Position numbers and translations under genes: made by a program
Part shown: in pieces, positions 9,306-17,824 of the stretch
Position numbering within the stretch: the first letter of the stretch is position 1
How the letters are laid out: every line of letters starts with the position of its first letter
Notes under the pieces: model-generated
Database searches by the model: none
Seen by the model: the letters and a program-made list of their open reading frames with translations, nothing else
Told to the model about the DNA's origin: nothing
Source: Brevibacillus agri
GTDB taxonomy: Bacteria > Bacillota > Bacilli > Brevibacillales > Brevibacillaceae
Assembly: GCF_004117055.1 (NCBI RefSeq)
Contig: NZ_CP026363.1
Span: 1,465,001-1,529,000, forward strand
Length of the DNA: 64,000 nucleotides
Reading direction: 5' to 3'

Positions 9306-9541
9306 GGTTTATCGACGAAGTTTACGAACTGTACAAAGGACACTTCAATGGCGACGAGGAGGATATTACGGCAGTGGTTGTCGGCGTTTTGCACGAGCAG
9401 ACGCGCGACGACCTGCTTGAGCTGGTGGAGGGCATGGACGAGGAAGAGCTGTTTCACATGCTGGCTACGTACATGATCGAAGTGATGAAGCGCAAGGTCG
9501 CGATGGAGGATGAACAGTTCCCGGCACCGCTCGTGCATTGA
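9302..9541 (+). CDS. Small acidic protein, DUF6154-like
   Basis: This 79-residue soluble protein is rich in Asp and Glu (YKGHFNGDEEDITAVV, EGMDEEELFHML). It resembles small conserved Bacillales proteins of the DUF6154 type in length and pattern; that family name is from memory and moderately certain. It overlaps the end of yunD by four bases, so it is translationally coupled to it. No catalytic motif is visible and no function can be proposed. Confidence 0.7.
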   Translation: MRFIDEVYELYKGHFNGDEEDITAVVVGVLHEQTRDDLLELVEGMDEEELFHMLATYMIEVMKRKVAMEDEQFPAPLVH

Positions 9542-9624
9542 ATGCGCCGCTTGGCGGCACACACTTTTGGCTCCTGTGTCATAGGATGGTAACGCAAAAG
9601 CAGGAGAGAAAAGGAGGGAGCGGG

Positions 9625-9927
9625 ATGGTCGAAGTACAGCCTATCCACTTTCCGGAAGGGACGGCGATCGCAGTCACCGTGCGGCTGCCCAAGACGACAT
9701 TGCTTGCGGTGACGACAGACAAAGGCTACATCATGTGCGGGGCATTGGACGTGGGCTTGCTGAATGAACGGCTGGCCAGCCGCGAAATTATTGCGGGCAG
9801 AGCCGTCGGCGTCAAGACGATCGACGAGCTGCTGGACGCGCCGCTGGAATCCGTGACGACGACAGCAGAGGCGCAAGGAATCACGGCCGGCATGATCGGG
9901 CGGGAAGCCGTCGTCAAAATGCTGTAG
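9625..9927 (+). CDS. yunC: DUF1805 protein YunC
   Basis: The 100-residue protein matches YunC: an N-terminal beta-rich stretch (VEVQPIHFPEGTAIAV), TTDKGYIMCGALDVGLLNERLA, and a C-terminal TAEAQGITAGMIGREAV. The family is widespread in Bacillales and archaea and has no assigned function. The ATG at 9625 is chosen because AAGGAGGG lies just before it; an upstream in-frame ATG lacks a site. It closes the yunF-E-D-C operon and is followed by a terminator. Confidence 0.85.
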   Translation: MVEVQPIHFPEGTAIAVTVRLPKTTLLAVTTDKGYIMCGALDVGLLNERLASREIIAGRAVGVKTIDELLDAPLESVTTTAEAQGITAGMIGREAVVKML

Positions 9928-9960
9928 CATACACAGATAACGATACACGCTGAAACAAGG

Positions 9961-9992
9961 ACGCCTTTGTCGATGAGACGAAGGTGTTTTTT
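9961..9992 (+). terminator. Terminator of the yunF-yunC operon
   Basis: ACGCCTTTGTC pairs, with G-U pairs, to GACGAAGGTGT, followed by a T-run. Confidence 0.75.
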
Positions 9993-10051
9993 GTGGGCGC
10001 GATTTCTTGGGAGCTAGAAATTTTTTCATGTAGAATTACGTCGAATCACGC

Positions 10052-10057
10052 TATAAT
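10052..10057 (+). promoter_or_regulatory. -10 box of the HD-GYP gene
   Basis: TATAAT stands about 30 bases upstream of the start codon of the HD-GYP gene. No good -35 hexamer is visible at 17 bases, so the promoter may need help or belong to another sigma factor. Confidence 0.45.
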
Positions 10058-10089
10058 AGGGGTACTCTGATGAAAGGCGAAGGTTGGAA

Positions 10090-11184
10090 ATGAGACTGAA
10101 ATCCATTCATAAATGCCGGCCGGGCGACAAGCTTGCCCGTTCCATCTACGCAGAAAACGGAACGGTACTCGTTGGGGCGGGAGTAGAGCTGACCCAGCGA
10201 ATGATCGAGCGCCTCAAGAGCAAGAACATCAACAGCCTGTACATAGAAGATACTCGCACGGACGATATCATGGTGGATACAGTCATTTCCGAAGGCACGC
10301 GCAGACAGGCGATGTTCATTATTCACGATACGTTTCGCAGTGTTCAGGAAGTGCCGCAAAAATGGCAGCAACTGTTAACGGACAAAAATCTGGGCCGCCA
10401 GTTGAGGCAAGTCATGTCGGCTGTCGCTGACGAACTGAAAGGCAGCAAATCAGCCATGAACCTGCTCGCCGACGCATGCGCCTTCGATAACTACATTTTC
10501 AGCCATTCCTTCAACGTCGCGCTCTACAGTACGGCACTGGCGATCAACACAGGCTGTACGGAAAGAGAGATTTTGGATATCTCCATCGGCGGCATGCTGC
10601 ACGACATCGGCAAGATGCACATTCCGGATGAAATCCTGAAAAAGCCGGGCCGCTTGACGACAGAAGAGTTTGAAGTGATGAAAAAGCATGCCGAAATCGG
10701 CTTCGAGATGCTGCGCAGGCAGGACGACATCCCGCTGCTCGCCGCGCACTGCGCCTTCCAGCACCACGAGCGCTGGGACGGCTCCGGGTACCCGCGTCAT
10801 CTGAAAAAAGAAGAGATTCACCCTTTTGGCCGCCTGATGGCCGTCGCTGACGTATTCGACGCCTTGACCTCGCATCGCGTCTACCGCCGGGGGATGCTGC
10901 CGCACGAAGCGATGGAAGTGCTCTATTCCGGGTCAGGCGTATTGTTTGACCAGTTTTATGTCGAAGCTTTGCGCGACAAGATTGCGCTCTACCCGGTAGG
11001 CTTGAGCGTGACGCTCAACACAGGCGTATCCGGCGTGGTTGTGGATTCCAACAAAGGCATGCCAAGCCGCCCCATCATCCGCATCTTGGTCAATGAAGAA
11101 GGGCAGGATCTGGCTCAGCCGTATGAATGCGATTTGTCGAAAATGCTTTCGCTGATGATCGTGGCGTGTGGCGACCTCGTCTAG
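10090..11184 (+). CDS. HD-GYP domain protein (probable cyclic-di-GMP phosphodiesterase)
   Basis: An N-terminal domain of about 110 residues (KCRPGDKLARSIYAENGTVLV, the DUF3391-like opening common in this group) precedes an HD-GYP domain. The HD-GYP domain has SHSFNVALYS, HDIGKMHIPDEIL and HHERWDGSGYP; the last is the GYP signature. The family degrades cyclic di-GMP to control motility, biofilm or sporulation. ATG at 10090 has GAAGG at six bases and is preferred over the TTG two codons upstream. The gene converges on corA with only five bases between the stop codons. Confidence 0.9.
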   Translation: MRLKSIHKCRPGDKLARSIYAENGTVLVGAGVELTQRMIERLKSKNINSLYIEDTRTDDIMVDTVISEGTRRQAMFIIHDTFRSVQEVPQKWQQLLTDKNLGRQLRQVMSAVADELKGSKSAMNLLADACAFDNYIFSHSFNVALYSTALAINTGCTEREILDISIGGMLHDIGKMHIPDEILKKPGRLTTEEFEVMKKHAEIGFEMLRRQDDIPLLAAHCAFQHHERWDGSGYPRHLKKEEIHPFGRLMAVADVFDALTSHRVYRRGMLPHEAMEVLYSGSGVLFDQFYVEALRDKIALYPVGLSVTLNTGVSGVVVDSNKGMPSRPIIRILVNEEGQDLAQPYECDLSKMLSLMIVACGDLV

Positions 11185-11189
11185 CCAGT

Positions 11190-12125
11190 TCACAGCCACT
11201 CTTTTTTCTTGAACAGGATGAACATCGTCAAGCCGATCGCCGCCATGCAGCCAAGCACGATGTAGTAGCCGTAAGGAGAGTGCAGCTCCGGCATGAAGTC
11301 GAAGTTCATGCCGTAAATCCCCGTGACGATCGTCAGCGGCATGAAAATCGTGGTCAGGGCGGTAAACACGCGCATGATGTCGTTTGCCCGCCCGGCGAGA
11401 GCTGCCTGGTAGGCTTCGCGCAAGTTTCCGATCAAGTCGCGAAACGTCTCGAAGTTCTCCACGATCTTGCTCGCATCCTCCAAAATATCGCCAAAGTACT
11501 TCCGCAGCTTCGGCCGAATCAGCGGGAGTTCTTTTTTGTGCAAGGCATCAATCAAATCCCGTTGCGGCACGAGCATTTTTCGCGCGTACAAAATCTCGCT
11601 GCGCAGCCCGATGATCTGGTCGAGGTGGGATTTGCGGGTGTTCATCAAAATTTCCTCTTCCAGCGCTTCAATCAAGTCCTCGATTTTTTCCGTCACATCA
11701 AAATACCGATCCACAATCTGATCGACGAGATGATACAAAAAAGTGTCCGGGTGGTTCACTTCTTTTTCCCGGACGATGGGGAGCATGGAAGCGAACTCTG
11801 GCGCTTCCTGCTTGGTCACGGTAATGATCGCATGGCTGCCGAGAAAAATATTGATCTCCCGTAGGAAAATGTCCTGATTGTGGAAGGCGATGCCGTTTAG
11901 CACCATGAAATAATGGTCGTCGTATAGTTGCAGCTTGGGCCGCTGCTCTTCTTCGTCGATGCAGTCCTCGACCGCGAGCGGGTGAAGCCCGAACAGCGGC
12001 TGCAAAATATCGAGGTCGAAGGGAGAAGCGTCAATCCAATAGAAGCCTTTTCCGGGCACTGCGACAGCTTCCTCCACGTCATCTATTTCCGTTATGAGGC
12101 CGTTTTCGATCAGTCGTATCTTCAT
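11190..12125 (-). CDS. corA: CorA magnesium/cobalt transporter
   Basis: The 311-residue protein has a cytoplasmic alpha/beta funnel domain (residues 1-240) and two C-terminal membrane helices. The pore signature YGMNF is located before the last helix, and the C-terminal basic tail KKKEWL is typical. CorA forms a pentameric Mg2+ channel. The ATG follows AGGAG at eight bases. A short GTG-started gene upstream overlaps its 5' end by 47 bases. Confidence 0.93.
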   Translation of the reverse strand: MKIRLIENGLITEIDDVEEAVAVPGKGFYWIDASPFDLDILQPLFGLHPLAVEDCIDEEEQRPKLQLYDDHYFMVLNGIAFHNQDIFLREINIFLGSHAIITVTKQEAPEFASMLPIVREKEVNHPDTFLYHLVDQIVDRYFDVTEKIEDLIEALEEEILMNTRKSHLDQIIGLRSEILYARKMLVPQRDLIDALHKKELPLIRPKLRKYFGDILEDASKIVENFETFRDLIGNLREAYQAALAGRANDIMRVFTALTTIFMPLTIVTGIYGMNFDFMPELHSPYGYYIVLGCMAAIGLTMFILFKKKEWL

Positions 12126-12264
12126 GCGTGCATCTCCTGCCAGTAGAGTGAGGGGATGGCGGCAGACGTGGCAAAATACGTGTGAGAATCAGCTCATAGG
12201 CAGAGCGCAGCGCTTCGCGGCTGGGGGGAGCCTGTGCGGCCCGCCGTTTTTTTGGCGTATCCAC
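12079..12264 (-). CDS. Small basic hypothetical protein upstream of corA
   Basis: This 61-codon frame starts at GTG 12264 with a near-perfect AAGGAGG ten bases upstream. It encodes a Pro/Arg-rich peptide (MDTPKKRRAAQAPPSREAL). It ends inside the corA gene, overlapping it by 47 bases in another frame. It may be a real small protein or a leader frame coupling translation to corA. There is no recognised domain. The strong ribosome binding site is the main support. Confidence 0.45.
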   Translation of the reverse strand: MDTPKKRRAAQAPPSREALRSAYELILTRILPRLPPSPHSTGRRCTHEDTTDRKRPHNGNR

Positions 12265-12296
12265 CCTTGTCTCGCCTCCTTGTTTGGCTGTCATTC

Positions 12297-12308
12297 TCAT
12301 ACGTATGA
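12297..12308. promoter_or_regulatory. 12-bp perfect palindrome, possible operator
   Basis: TCATACGTATGA is a perfect palindrome in the intergenic region between the divergent small gene/corA and the secreted-protein gene at 12483. It could bind a dimeric regulator; this is inference only. Confidence 0.3.
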
Positions 12309-12482
12309 CAATCGGCTCGTCTGCTTGCCAGAGACGGTCAACGTTCTTTGGAATAGTGTACCGCACTTTCCTGCATCTAGCCATTTTGGAAACGGGGCAG
12401 TTTTCGCAAAAATAACGGCATGGCCTGGCGATTTTTCTAACATACTACGAACGATAGCGAAAACGTAAAAAGGTGGATGCAT

Positions 12483-13274
12483 ATGTGGAAGGGTAAACGA
12501 GTAGGGATGGCAGCCGTGCTGGCGTGGGGGTTGATCGCGGGAGCAGCAGGGCAACCGGTTAGCGCTCGGGAAGCGCGCCAGGTTCAGCCGCCGCCGAGCG
12601 TGTATGAGGAAATTCAGATCAAACGGCAAGATGTCACAGGAGACGGGCGTCCGGATGTCGTGACGCTGCTCGGCCACCGCTTTGCCGCTGACAGCCCGTA
12701 CTATGAAAAGCTGAAGGTGATGGTGCAAGATCCGGTGGCGAAAAAGACGGTGTTTTTTACGACACCGTATGGCGGGTATCAGCCGGACATGGCTTTTTGC
12801 GATTTCATCGGAAACGGCACGAAACAAATTTTGCTCCAGGCGCCGACGGGCGGCAGCGGCGGAACATCGGAGTTTTACCTGTTTGGCAACAAGGACAACA
12901 AGCCTGTCGTTTTGCCGGTGCCGCAGCCGCTGACGATCACCGGTTCGTACCAGGACAACTACAAAGTGCCGATTCACATCAAGGAGACGAACCATACCAC
13001 CGTTCTCGACCTGACTGACCGCAAAAAAATATACGACGAAAACGGGGTGTACAAGGACGGAAAGCTGCTGACGCCGACCGAGGTGATGCCGAACAGCTTC
13101 AGCGTGCTTACGCCTGTGGACGAGAACCGCGACGGCGTCTGCGAGCTGAAAGGCGTGCAGCGGGTGAGCGGCGTAGCCAACGCCGACACGATTGCCTACG
13201 TCGAGTCGCTGTGGAAATGGGACAAGACGGGCTGGAAGCTGCAAAAGGCAGAAGTGAAAAAAGCAGAGATGTAG
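12483..13274 (+). CDS. Secreted protein with DxxGDxxxD (VCBS-like) motifs
   Basis: A basic N-terminus (MWKGKR) and hydrophobic segment to about residue 25 (VSA-R) form a signal peptide. The mature part contains DVTGDGRPDV near residue 45 and DENRDGVCEL near 215. These are EF-loop-like calcium-binding motifs as in FG-GAP/VCBS repeats. It also has a glycine motif (TGGSGGTSEFYLFG) and a final WKWDKTGW segment. ATG 12483 has AGGTGG at good spacing. The protein is related to the gene at 54013, which shares the same motif order. The function is unknown; surface or spore association is possible. Confidence 0.8.
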   Translation: MWKGKRVGMAAVLAWGLIAGAAGQPVSAREARQVQPPPSVYEEIQIKRQDVTGDGRPDVVTLLGHRFAADSPYYEKLKVMVQDPVAKKTVFFTTPYGGYQPDMAFCDFIGNGTKQILLQAPTGGSGGTSEFYLFGNKDNKPVVLPVPQPLTITGSYQDNYKVPIHIKETNHTTVLDLTDRKKIYDENGVYKDGKLLTPTEVMPNSFSVLTPVDENRDGVCELKGVQRVSGVANADTIAYVESLWKWDKTGWKLQKAEVKKAEM

Positions 13275-13332
13275 AGCGTGGAGGGGGCCTTCCTTTTCAA
13301 GAGAAAGGGCGCTCTCTTTGTTTGGGGCGTGG

Positions 13333-13362
13333 TTTACACGATAGAAGAATCGGGTATATAAT
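13333..13362 (+). promoter_or_regulatory. Sigma-A-type promoter of hemAT
   Basis: TTTACA, an 18-base spacer and TATAAT lie about 90 bases upstream of the hemAT start. Confidence 0.7.
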
Positions 13363-13453
13363 TAAAAGGATATGCCAATTGGAAATTATTCGTTTACTCT
13401 ACCTAATATGGTTAGTACAGCCATTTTTTATTCGGTAAAAAGGAGTTCGGCGT

Positions 13454-14770
13454 ATGAGTACATGTCCATTTTCCAGCCTGTTTGGATTGAAAGGAAAAGT
13501 CAAAAAGGAGTCGTTTTTCCAGGAGCGCAAGGAACAGGGAAAAGTACAGCTTCACGGGCAAACCACCCTCTCCAGGCAACTGGCGCTGATCCATCTGACA
13601 GAGGAGGACTTGTCGATTGTCAAAGCGCTTCAACCGCTTATCGTTCGCAATATTGACAAAATTGTAGACTTCTTTTATTCGAATATTGAAACTGAACCAC
13701 TGCTCATGAGCATTGTGGACAAAAACAGCACCATTGCCAGACTGAAGGGCACACTGACCCGCCATATCACAGAGATGTTCAACGGCTGTATCGACGCCGC
13801 GTACATCGAGCAGCGCAGCAGGATCGCCATCATTCACATGCGGATCGGACTGGAGCCGAAATGGTACTTGAGTGCGTTTCAAAATTTGTTCATATCCATT
13901 ATGGATATTCTGCATAAAAACATCGCGGACAAGGATGAGTTCGTGCTGGCGCTCACTGCGGTGAGCAAAATTCTCAACATCGAGCAGCAAATCGTGCTGG
14001 AAGAATACGAGAATGAACATGAGCGTGTTCGTCGCGCCGAGCAGGCCAAAAAGGACGAACTGCGGGTTTTGCTGACCAATTCCGCGCATGAGCTGGCAGC
14101 CGTCTCGGAGGAAAACAGCGCGTCCGTCGAGCAACTGACGGAGCAGTCGCGCGAAGTGCTTCGCTACGCCGAAAACGGCACGGATTTTTCCAGCAAGGCG
14201 CAGGAGCTGTCCCGGGAGGGCAAGGAAAAGCTGGAGAAGCAGCAGGAGCAGATGGGGCTGATCCAGCAGAGCGTGAAGCAAATTTCCGAAGAAATGAACA
14301 CGCTGGAGGACAACGCGGAAAAAATTCGCGGAATTGTCGACGTGGTGACGGCGATTGCCGAGCAGACCAATCTGTTGGCGCTCAATGCGGCGATCGAAGC
14401 CGCGAGAGCCGGAGAGCAGGGGCGAGGCTTTGCGGTCGTAGCCGACGAGGTGCGCAAGCTGGCCGAGCAGACGAAAAAATCGGTATTCGGCGTGCGGGAG
14501 CTGATCGAGAGAACGAATCAGCAAACGACTGTCCTGTCATCGGTCGTGCTGGAAATCCAGGGGCTCGTGAAGTCGAGCACAAAAATGACGGACGAGACGA
14601 ATGCGTTTTTCGAGGGCATTATCAACGCTGTCTCGGACAGCAAGGAGCAGAGCTCGCACATTCAAAAAGAGCTGGAAAACTTCTTCAAGGTCATGGAGGA
14701 TATGAACCAGGCTGTGGCGCAAGTAGCCAGCTCCGCGGACGAGCTGTCGGAGATCACGGAAAATTTGTAG
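13454..14770 (+). CDS. hemAT: Globin-coupled aerotaxis transducer HemAT
   Basis: A soluble haem-containing oxygen sensor is coupled to the chemotaxis machinery. Residues 1-190 form a sensor globin. The segment [17 protein letters not shown] carries the proximal haem His (about H128), matching the IHVRIGL motif of Bacillus HemAT. Residues 250-435 form the methyl-accepting signalling domain, with the hairpin tip core [20 protein letters not shown]. There are no membrane helices. The length (438) is close to the Bacillus protein. GGAG precedes the ATG, with a promoter upstream and a terminator downstream, so it is monocistronic. Confidence 0.95.
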   Translation: MSTCPFSSLFGLKGKVKKESFFQERKEQGKVQLHGQTTLSRQLALIHLTEEDLSIVKALQPLIVRNIDKIVDFFYSNIETEPLLMSIVDKNSTIARLKGTLTRHITEMFNGCIDAAYIEQRSRIAIIHMRIGLEPKWYLSAFQNLFISIMDILHKNIADKDEFVLALTAVSKILNIEQQIVLEEYENEHERVRRAEQAKKDELRVLLTNSAHELAAVSEENSASVEQLTEQSREVLRYAENGTDFSSKAQELSREGKEKLEKQQEQMGLIQQSVKQISEEMNTLEDNAEKIRGIVDVVTAIAEQTNLLALNAAIEAARAGEQGRGFAVVADEVRKLAEQTKKSVFGVRELIERTNQQTTVLSSVVLEIQGLVKSSTKMTDETNAFFEGIINAVSDSKEQSSHIQKELENFFKVMEDMNQAVAQVASSADELSEITENL

Positions 14771-14775
14771 GCGAA

Positions 14776-14818
14776 GAAAAAACAGTACGGCCGTCGGTGG
14801 GGGGCGTACTGTTTTTTT
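14776..14818. terminator. Bidirectional terminator between hemAT and cdoA
   Basis: AAAAAACAGTACG and CGTACTGTTTTTTT form a stem with A and T runs on the two sides, serving both converging genes. Confidence 0.88.
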
Positions 14819-14839
14819 CATGAGCGTGTGTTCGTTGCG

Positions 14840-15319
14840 TCAGGTCGCAGAAGTGGTCGGGTGATACTGCCGGGAGTTTTGCAGCGGCGGCGTGTAGACG
14901 TTGAGCGAGTACACCGGCGCGTCTGTGTTGTTGCGGATGGCGTGAATTTCGCCGGGGGCGACGTAGTAGCAGTCTCCGGCGCTGACATGGGTTGTCTGGG
15001 CGCGAAACACCTCTCCCTCGCGATCGGCAGGAAGGTAGACGACATTGGTGAGCGTCCCGGAAATGATCCATTCCCAGCCAAAGGAATCGCCATGGTTGTG
15101 CGGGACAGACTCCTGCATGCTGGGCAGATGGATCAGGACGACTTCGACGTGCGGCGTCTGGTACAAAATTTTGCGTCCGTAGGGGAGCTGTTCAGGCTGG
15201 GGAATGTGGGACGCGATATCTTCTGGGCAGAGCGAAAGGGAAACGAGCGCCTGCCTCAGCTCAGCGTGACTGGGGAAAACGAGGGAGCCAAATGCTTGTT
15301 CCAAACGTTGCAAATTCAT
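14840..15319 (-). CDS. cdoA: Cysteine dioxygenase (cupin)
   Basis: The enzyme oxidises L-cysteine to cysteine sulfinate with an iron centre held by cupin histidines. The 159-residue protein shows PYGRKILY followed by the metal motif PHNHGDSFGWEWII, and a second cupin motif GEIHAIRN near residue 125. Length and sequence match the short bacterial CDOs such as Bacillus YubC/CdoA. It converges on hemAT and shares its terminator; upstream is the divergently oriented efflux-gene leader. Confidence 0.92.
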   Translation of the reverse strand: MNLQRLEQAFGSLVFPSHAELRQALVSLSLCPEDIASHIPQPEQLPYGRKILYQTPHVEVVLIHLPSMQESVPHNHGDSFGWEWIISGTLTNVVYLPADREGEVFRAQTTHVSAGDCYYVAPGEIHAIRNNTDAPVYSLNVYTPPLQNSRQYHPTTSAT

Positions 15320-15429
15320 GACAAACCTCCTGAGGCGAAAAAAGATCTTCCCCTTACCATATGAGAAACGGTTGCAGTCTGACGTAGGGGAAGCGCGTTT
15401 TTTTGCGAAGGCCAGTCAAACGATTTGGC

Positions 15430-15459
15430 GTGACAAGGCAGCTTGCCTCGCTCTATCAT
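15430..15459 (+). promoter_or_regulatory. Candidate promoter of the MFS efflux gene
   Basis: GTGACA, an 18-base spacer and TATCAT lie about 200 bases upstream of the MFS start, leaving a long untranslated leader. The match is moderate. Confidence 0.4.
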
Positions 15460-15574
15460 GGGGATACGGCAGTTGGTGCCGCACGAAGACGGTGAGGGGA
15501 CGGCCCCCGTCAAAAGTGATTGTCCAAGTTCAACAATGGTTTGTACCCAACTCAACACATGAGGAGGCATGCGC

Positions 15575-15610
15575 ATGTCAACTGCCACAATCAGTGTACG
15601 CACCCTGTAG
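15575..15610 (+). CDS. 11-codon leader peptide (MSTATISVRTL)
   Basis: A GAGGAGG ribosome binding site lies seven bases before an ATG that opens an 11-codon frame ending in TAG. It stands 50 bases before the start of the efflux gene and just ahead of a hairpin that hides that gene's ribosome binding site. This is the layout of leader peptides that control erm, cat and some efflux genes by antibiotic-induced ribosome stalling. The peptide is not one I recognise; the inducer is unknown. Confidence 0.65.
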   Translation: MSTATISVRTL

Positions 15611-15627
15611 CGGGGGGCGTCTGTCCG

Positions 15628-15652
15628 AACCGCCTGCGACTGACAGGAGGTT
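15628..15652 (+). promoter_or_regulatory. SD-sequestering hairpin (translation attenuator)
   Basis: AACCGCCT pairs, with one mismatch, to AGGAGGTT across a nine-base loop, burying the Shine-Dalgarno of the MFS gene. CCTGT (15604-15608) and CTGTC (15621-15625) are alternative partners for the ACAG segment, and GCGG (15610-15613) can pair with CCGC (15630-15633). A switch between structures when a ribosome stalls on the leader is therefore possible. Confidence 0.6.
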
Positions 15653-15660
15653 TGGCACAC

Positions 15661-16866
15661 ATGAACGTAAAACATTACTTGTACGTCAATGCGCTGTCTT
15701 CGCTTGGCTCGCGAATGGATTTGATCGCGTGCAGCGCGTTGATTTTCACATTTGAGCATAGCGCCTTTTGGCTGACGGCCTTTTTTGTCGCCCGTCAGGT
15801 AGGCGGCATGCTGTTCAGCCCGTTTGCGGGCATGCTGGCTGACCGGATGGACCGCAGGCATGCCATGATCGCAAGCGATATCGGAGCAGGACTTGCGCTT
15901 CTCGCAATCATCGCTGCTCCGCATCCGTATGTCGTGGTTGCCGCAGCGTTTCTCAAAGGCATGCTGTACACGCTGTTTACGATCAGCTTTCAGGCTTCGC
16001 TGCCGCAGATGTTCGGGATGGAGCGGCTGGTGTGGGTGAACGGGCTCAAGGTGCGCCTGGAATCGCTCGTAGGCATGGCGGGCTTTGTGCTGGGGGGCTT
16101 TTTGACTGACCGTGTTGGCTACGCGCTCGTCATTGGCGCAGATGCAGCCAGCTTCTTCCTCTCGGCTTTGCTCTTGACCCGGATGCGCTGGGAGAGCCGG
16201 GCATGGCCGAAAAGCGGGGCGGCTGGCGAGCGCTCTGCCGGAGACAGCGGGGGGAAGCAAAAGGAGCGTGGCATGCGGGCAGCCGTCAGGTACTTGCAAA
16301 GCGCGCCCGTATTGCTTGCCATCAGCCTGCTGGCTGCGCCGCTGTCGATCAGCACGGCTTCGCATAACTACGGTTTGCCGTTTTTGGCAGATCAGATTAG
16401 CCACGGGGACGCGACCTTGCACGGGATGATGTGGTCAGTCATGAGTGTCGGCGGCCTGCTCGGCGCTTATCTGGTGGGGCGCATTCCCGTTGCGCCTTGG
16501 CCTGGGATGCTGGGGGCGCATTGGCTCCTGGCTGTGTTCATCGTGCTTGCGTTTGCCGCCGACGGTGCGGTTTGGGCGCTGCTTTTGCTCGCGGGCGCGG
16601 GGCTTTTTGGCGGAGCGGCTCAAGTCTTGGAGAGCACGCTGTTGCAGCAGGCCAAAAACGAGGTGCGCGGCAAGGTGCTGGGGGTACAGGGCTTGTTTAG
16701 CCGCAGCGGGTTTTTTGTCGGATTTTTGGCGGCGCCCGCGATTTCCGCTGTCTTAGGATTGGCAGCGATGGTCGCCGTCGCGCAGGCGCTTTTGGCTCTG
16801 GCACTGCTCGGTCTGGGATGCTATGTGCGCAAGGCACAGCAAGCGGGCGGCGCTCGTCGCGGGTAG
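15661..16866 (+). CDS. MFS efflux transporter, MefA/DHA3-like
   Basis: The 401-residue protein has about twelve predicted membrane helices. It carries the MFS loop motif GMLADRMDRRHAMIASD between helices 2 and 3, as in macrolide (Mef) and other DHA3 drug exporters. The ATG at 15661 follows AGGAGGTTTGGCACAC; a longer upstream frame exists but has no supporting similarity. The regulatory leader suggests that expression is induced by a compound that stalls ribosomes, so the substrate is probably a ribosome-targeting antibiotic; this is inference. Confidence 0.85.
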   Translation: MNVKHYLYVNALSSLGSRMDLIACSALIFTFEHSAFWLTAFFVARQVGGMLFSPFAGMLADRMDRRHAMIASDIGAGLALLAIIAAPHPYVVVAAAFLKGMLYTLFTISFQASLPQMFGMERLVWVNGLKVRLESLVGMAGFVLGGFLTDRVGYALVIGADAASFFLSALLLTRMRWESRAWPKSGAAGERSAGDSGGKQKERGMRAAVRYLQSAPVLLAISLLAAPLSISTASHNYGLPFLADQISHGDATLHGMMWSVMSVGGLLGAYLVGRIPVAPWPGMLGAHWLLAVFIVLAFAADGAVWALLLLAGAGLFGGAAQVLESTLLQQAKNEVRGKVLGVQGLFSRSGFFVGFLAAPAISAVLGLAAMVAVAQALLALALLGLGCYVRKAQQAGGARRG

Positions 16867-16917
16867 TCTTTTTTCCCGTCACTCACCATAGGATGTACCA
16901 ATTGGGAGGTGACGGGA

Positions 16918-17634
16918 GTGGCTATATTTCGACCCCGTCGGCGTTGGAGAAACCCGCTTTCCCGAACGAAAGCGTTTTTGATCGCGCTGGTGATTTTTTT
17001 TGTGCTGTCGATTCAGACGCTCGTTTTTTTGCAGCATCGGCTGGAGCCGACACTGTTGATCCTGGCTACTCAAAAAGCAGAGCAATTGGCGAAGGAAGCG
17101 ATTACGGATGCGGTCACCAAGCGGATTTCCCAGCAAGGCGTCGACTTCAACCAGATCGTGAAGATCGAGAAGAACAACGAGGGGCAAATTCAGGCGTATC
17201 AGTTCAACTTCAAGGAGTACGCAAGAATTGTCGGCGAAACCACCTCGCGCGTCCAGAACAAGCTCCAGGAGTTCGAGACGGAAAAAGTGGACCGCACGAT
17301 TCCGCTTGGCCTGGCGACAGGGAATACGTTTCTGGCGCAAATGGGGCCGAACTTGCCCGTGACCTTCGTGCCGATCGGCTCTGTGAAAACGAAGCTGGAG
17401 ACAGAGCTGAAGGAGGCGGGCATCAACATGGTGCTCGCCACGGTCTACATTTTCGTAGAGGTCGACTTGCGCATCGTCATTCCGTTTGCGACCGAGGAGC
17501 AGACGGTTACGACGAAAATCCCGATCACGCACTCCCTCATCATCGGCGACGTGCCGCAGTATTTGTACAACAATCCGGAAGGCAAGCCGGATGTGCCGCG
17601 TGCGCCCATGGAAGGTATGGACGACAGCCCGTAG
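16918..17634 (+). CDS. yunB: Sporulation protein YunB
   Basis: The 238-residue protein has a basic N-terminus, one membrane helix (about residues 17-37, FLIALVIFFVLSIQTLVF) and an extracytoplasmic domain containing ITDAVTKRI, IPLGLATGNTFLA and GPNLPVTFVPIG. This is the YunB pattern. In Bacillus yunB is expressed in the mother cell from sigma-E and is needed for efficient spore formation. GTG 16918 is chosen because GGGAGG lies eight bases before it. In Bacillus it neighbours lytH and yunC, both also present in this window but separated. Confidence 0.88.
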   Translation: MAIFRPRRRWRNPLSRTKAFLIALVIFFVLSIQTLVFLQHRLEPTLLILATQKAEQLAKEAITDAVTKRISQQGVDFNQIVKIEKNNEGQIQAYQFNFKEYARIVGETTSRVQNKLQEFETEKVDRTIPLGLATGNTFLAQMGPNLPVTFVPIGSVKTKLETELKEAGINMVLATVYIFVEVDLRIVIPFATEEQTVTTKIPITHSLIIGDVPQYLYNNPEGKPDVPRAPMEGMDDSP

Positions 17635-17651
17635 AAGGCGCGGCGGAAACG

Positions 17652-17686
17652 AAAAAAAGCGGCAGCGTGCGAGCTGTCGCTTTTTT
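17652..17686. terminator. Bidirectional terminator between yunB and lipoprotein gene
   Basis: AAAAAAGCGGCAGC and GCTGTCGCTTTTTT form a G-U-containing stem with A and T runs on either side. Confidence 0.8.
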
Positions 17687-17824
17687 CATGGAGATGGCTG
17701 CCCTTGCTTACTGCTCCGCCCAGGTGACAGTCAGCTCGATGACGCCTTCCTGGCCGCTGAGCGGGCCGCCGATCATCGACCAGGACTGTTTTTTCTCGAT
17801 GTTGCCTCCCTGAATAATGATGTT

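Noticed and set aside
15316..16422. Long minus-strand frame across the efflux gene
   Set aside because: Shadow of the MFS gene and its leader; no start signal.
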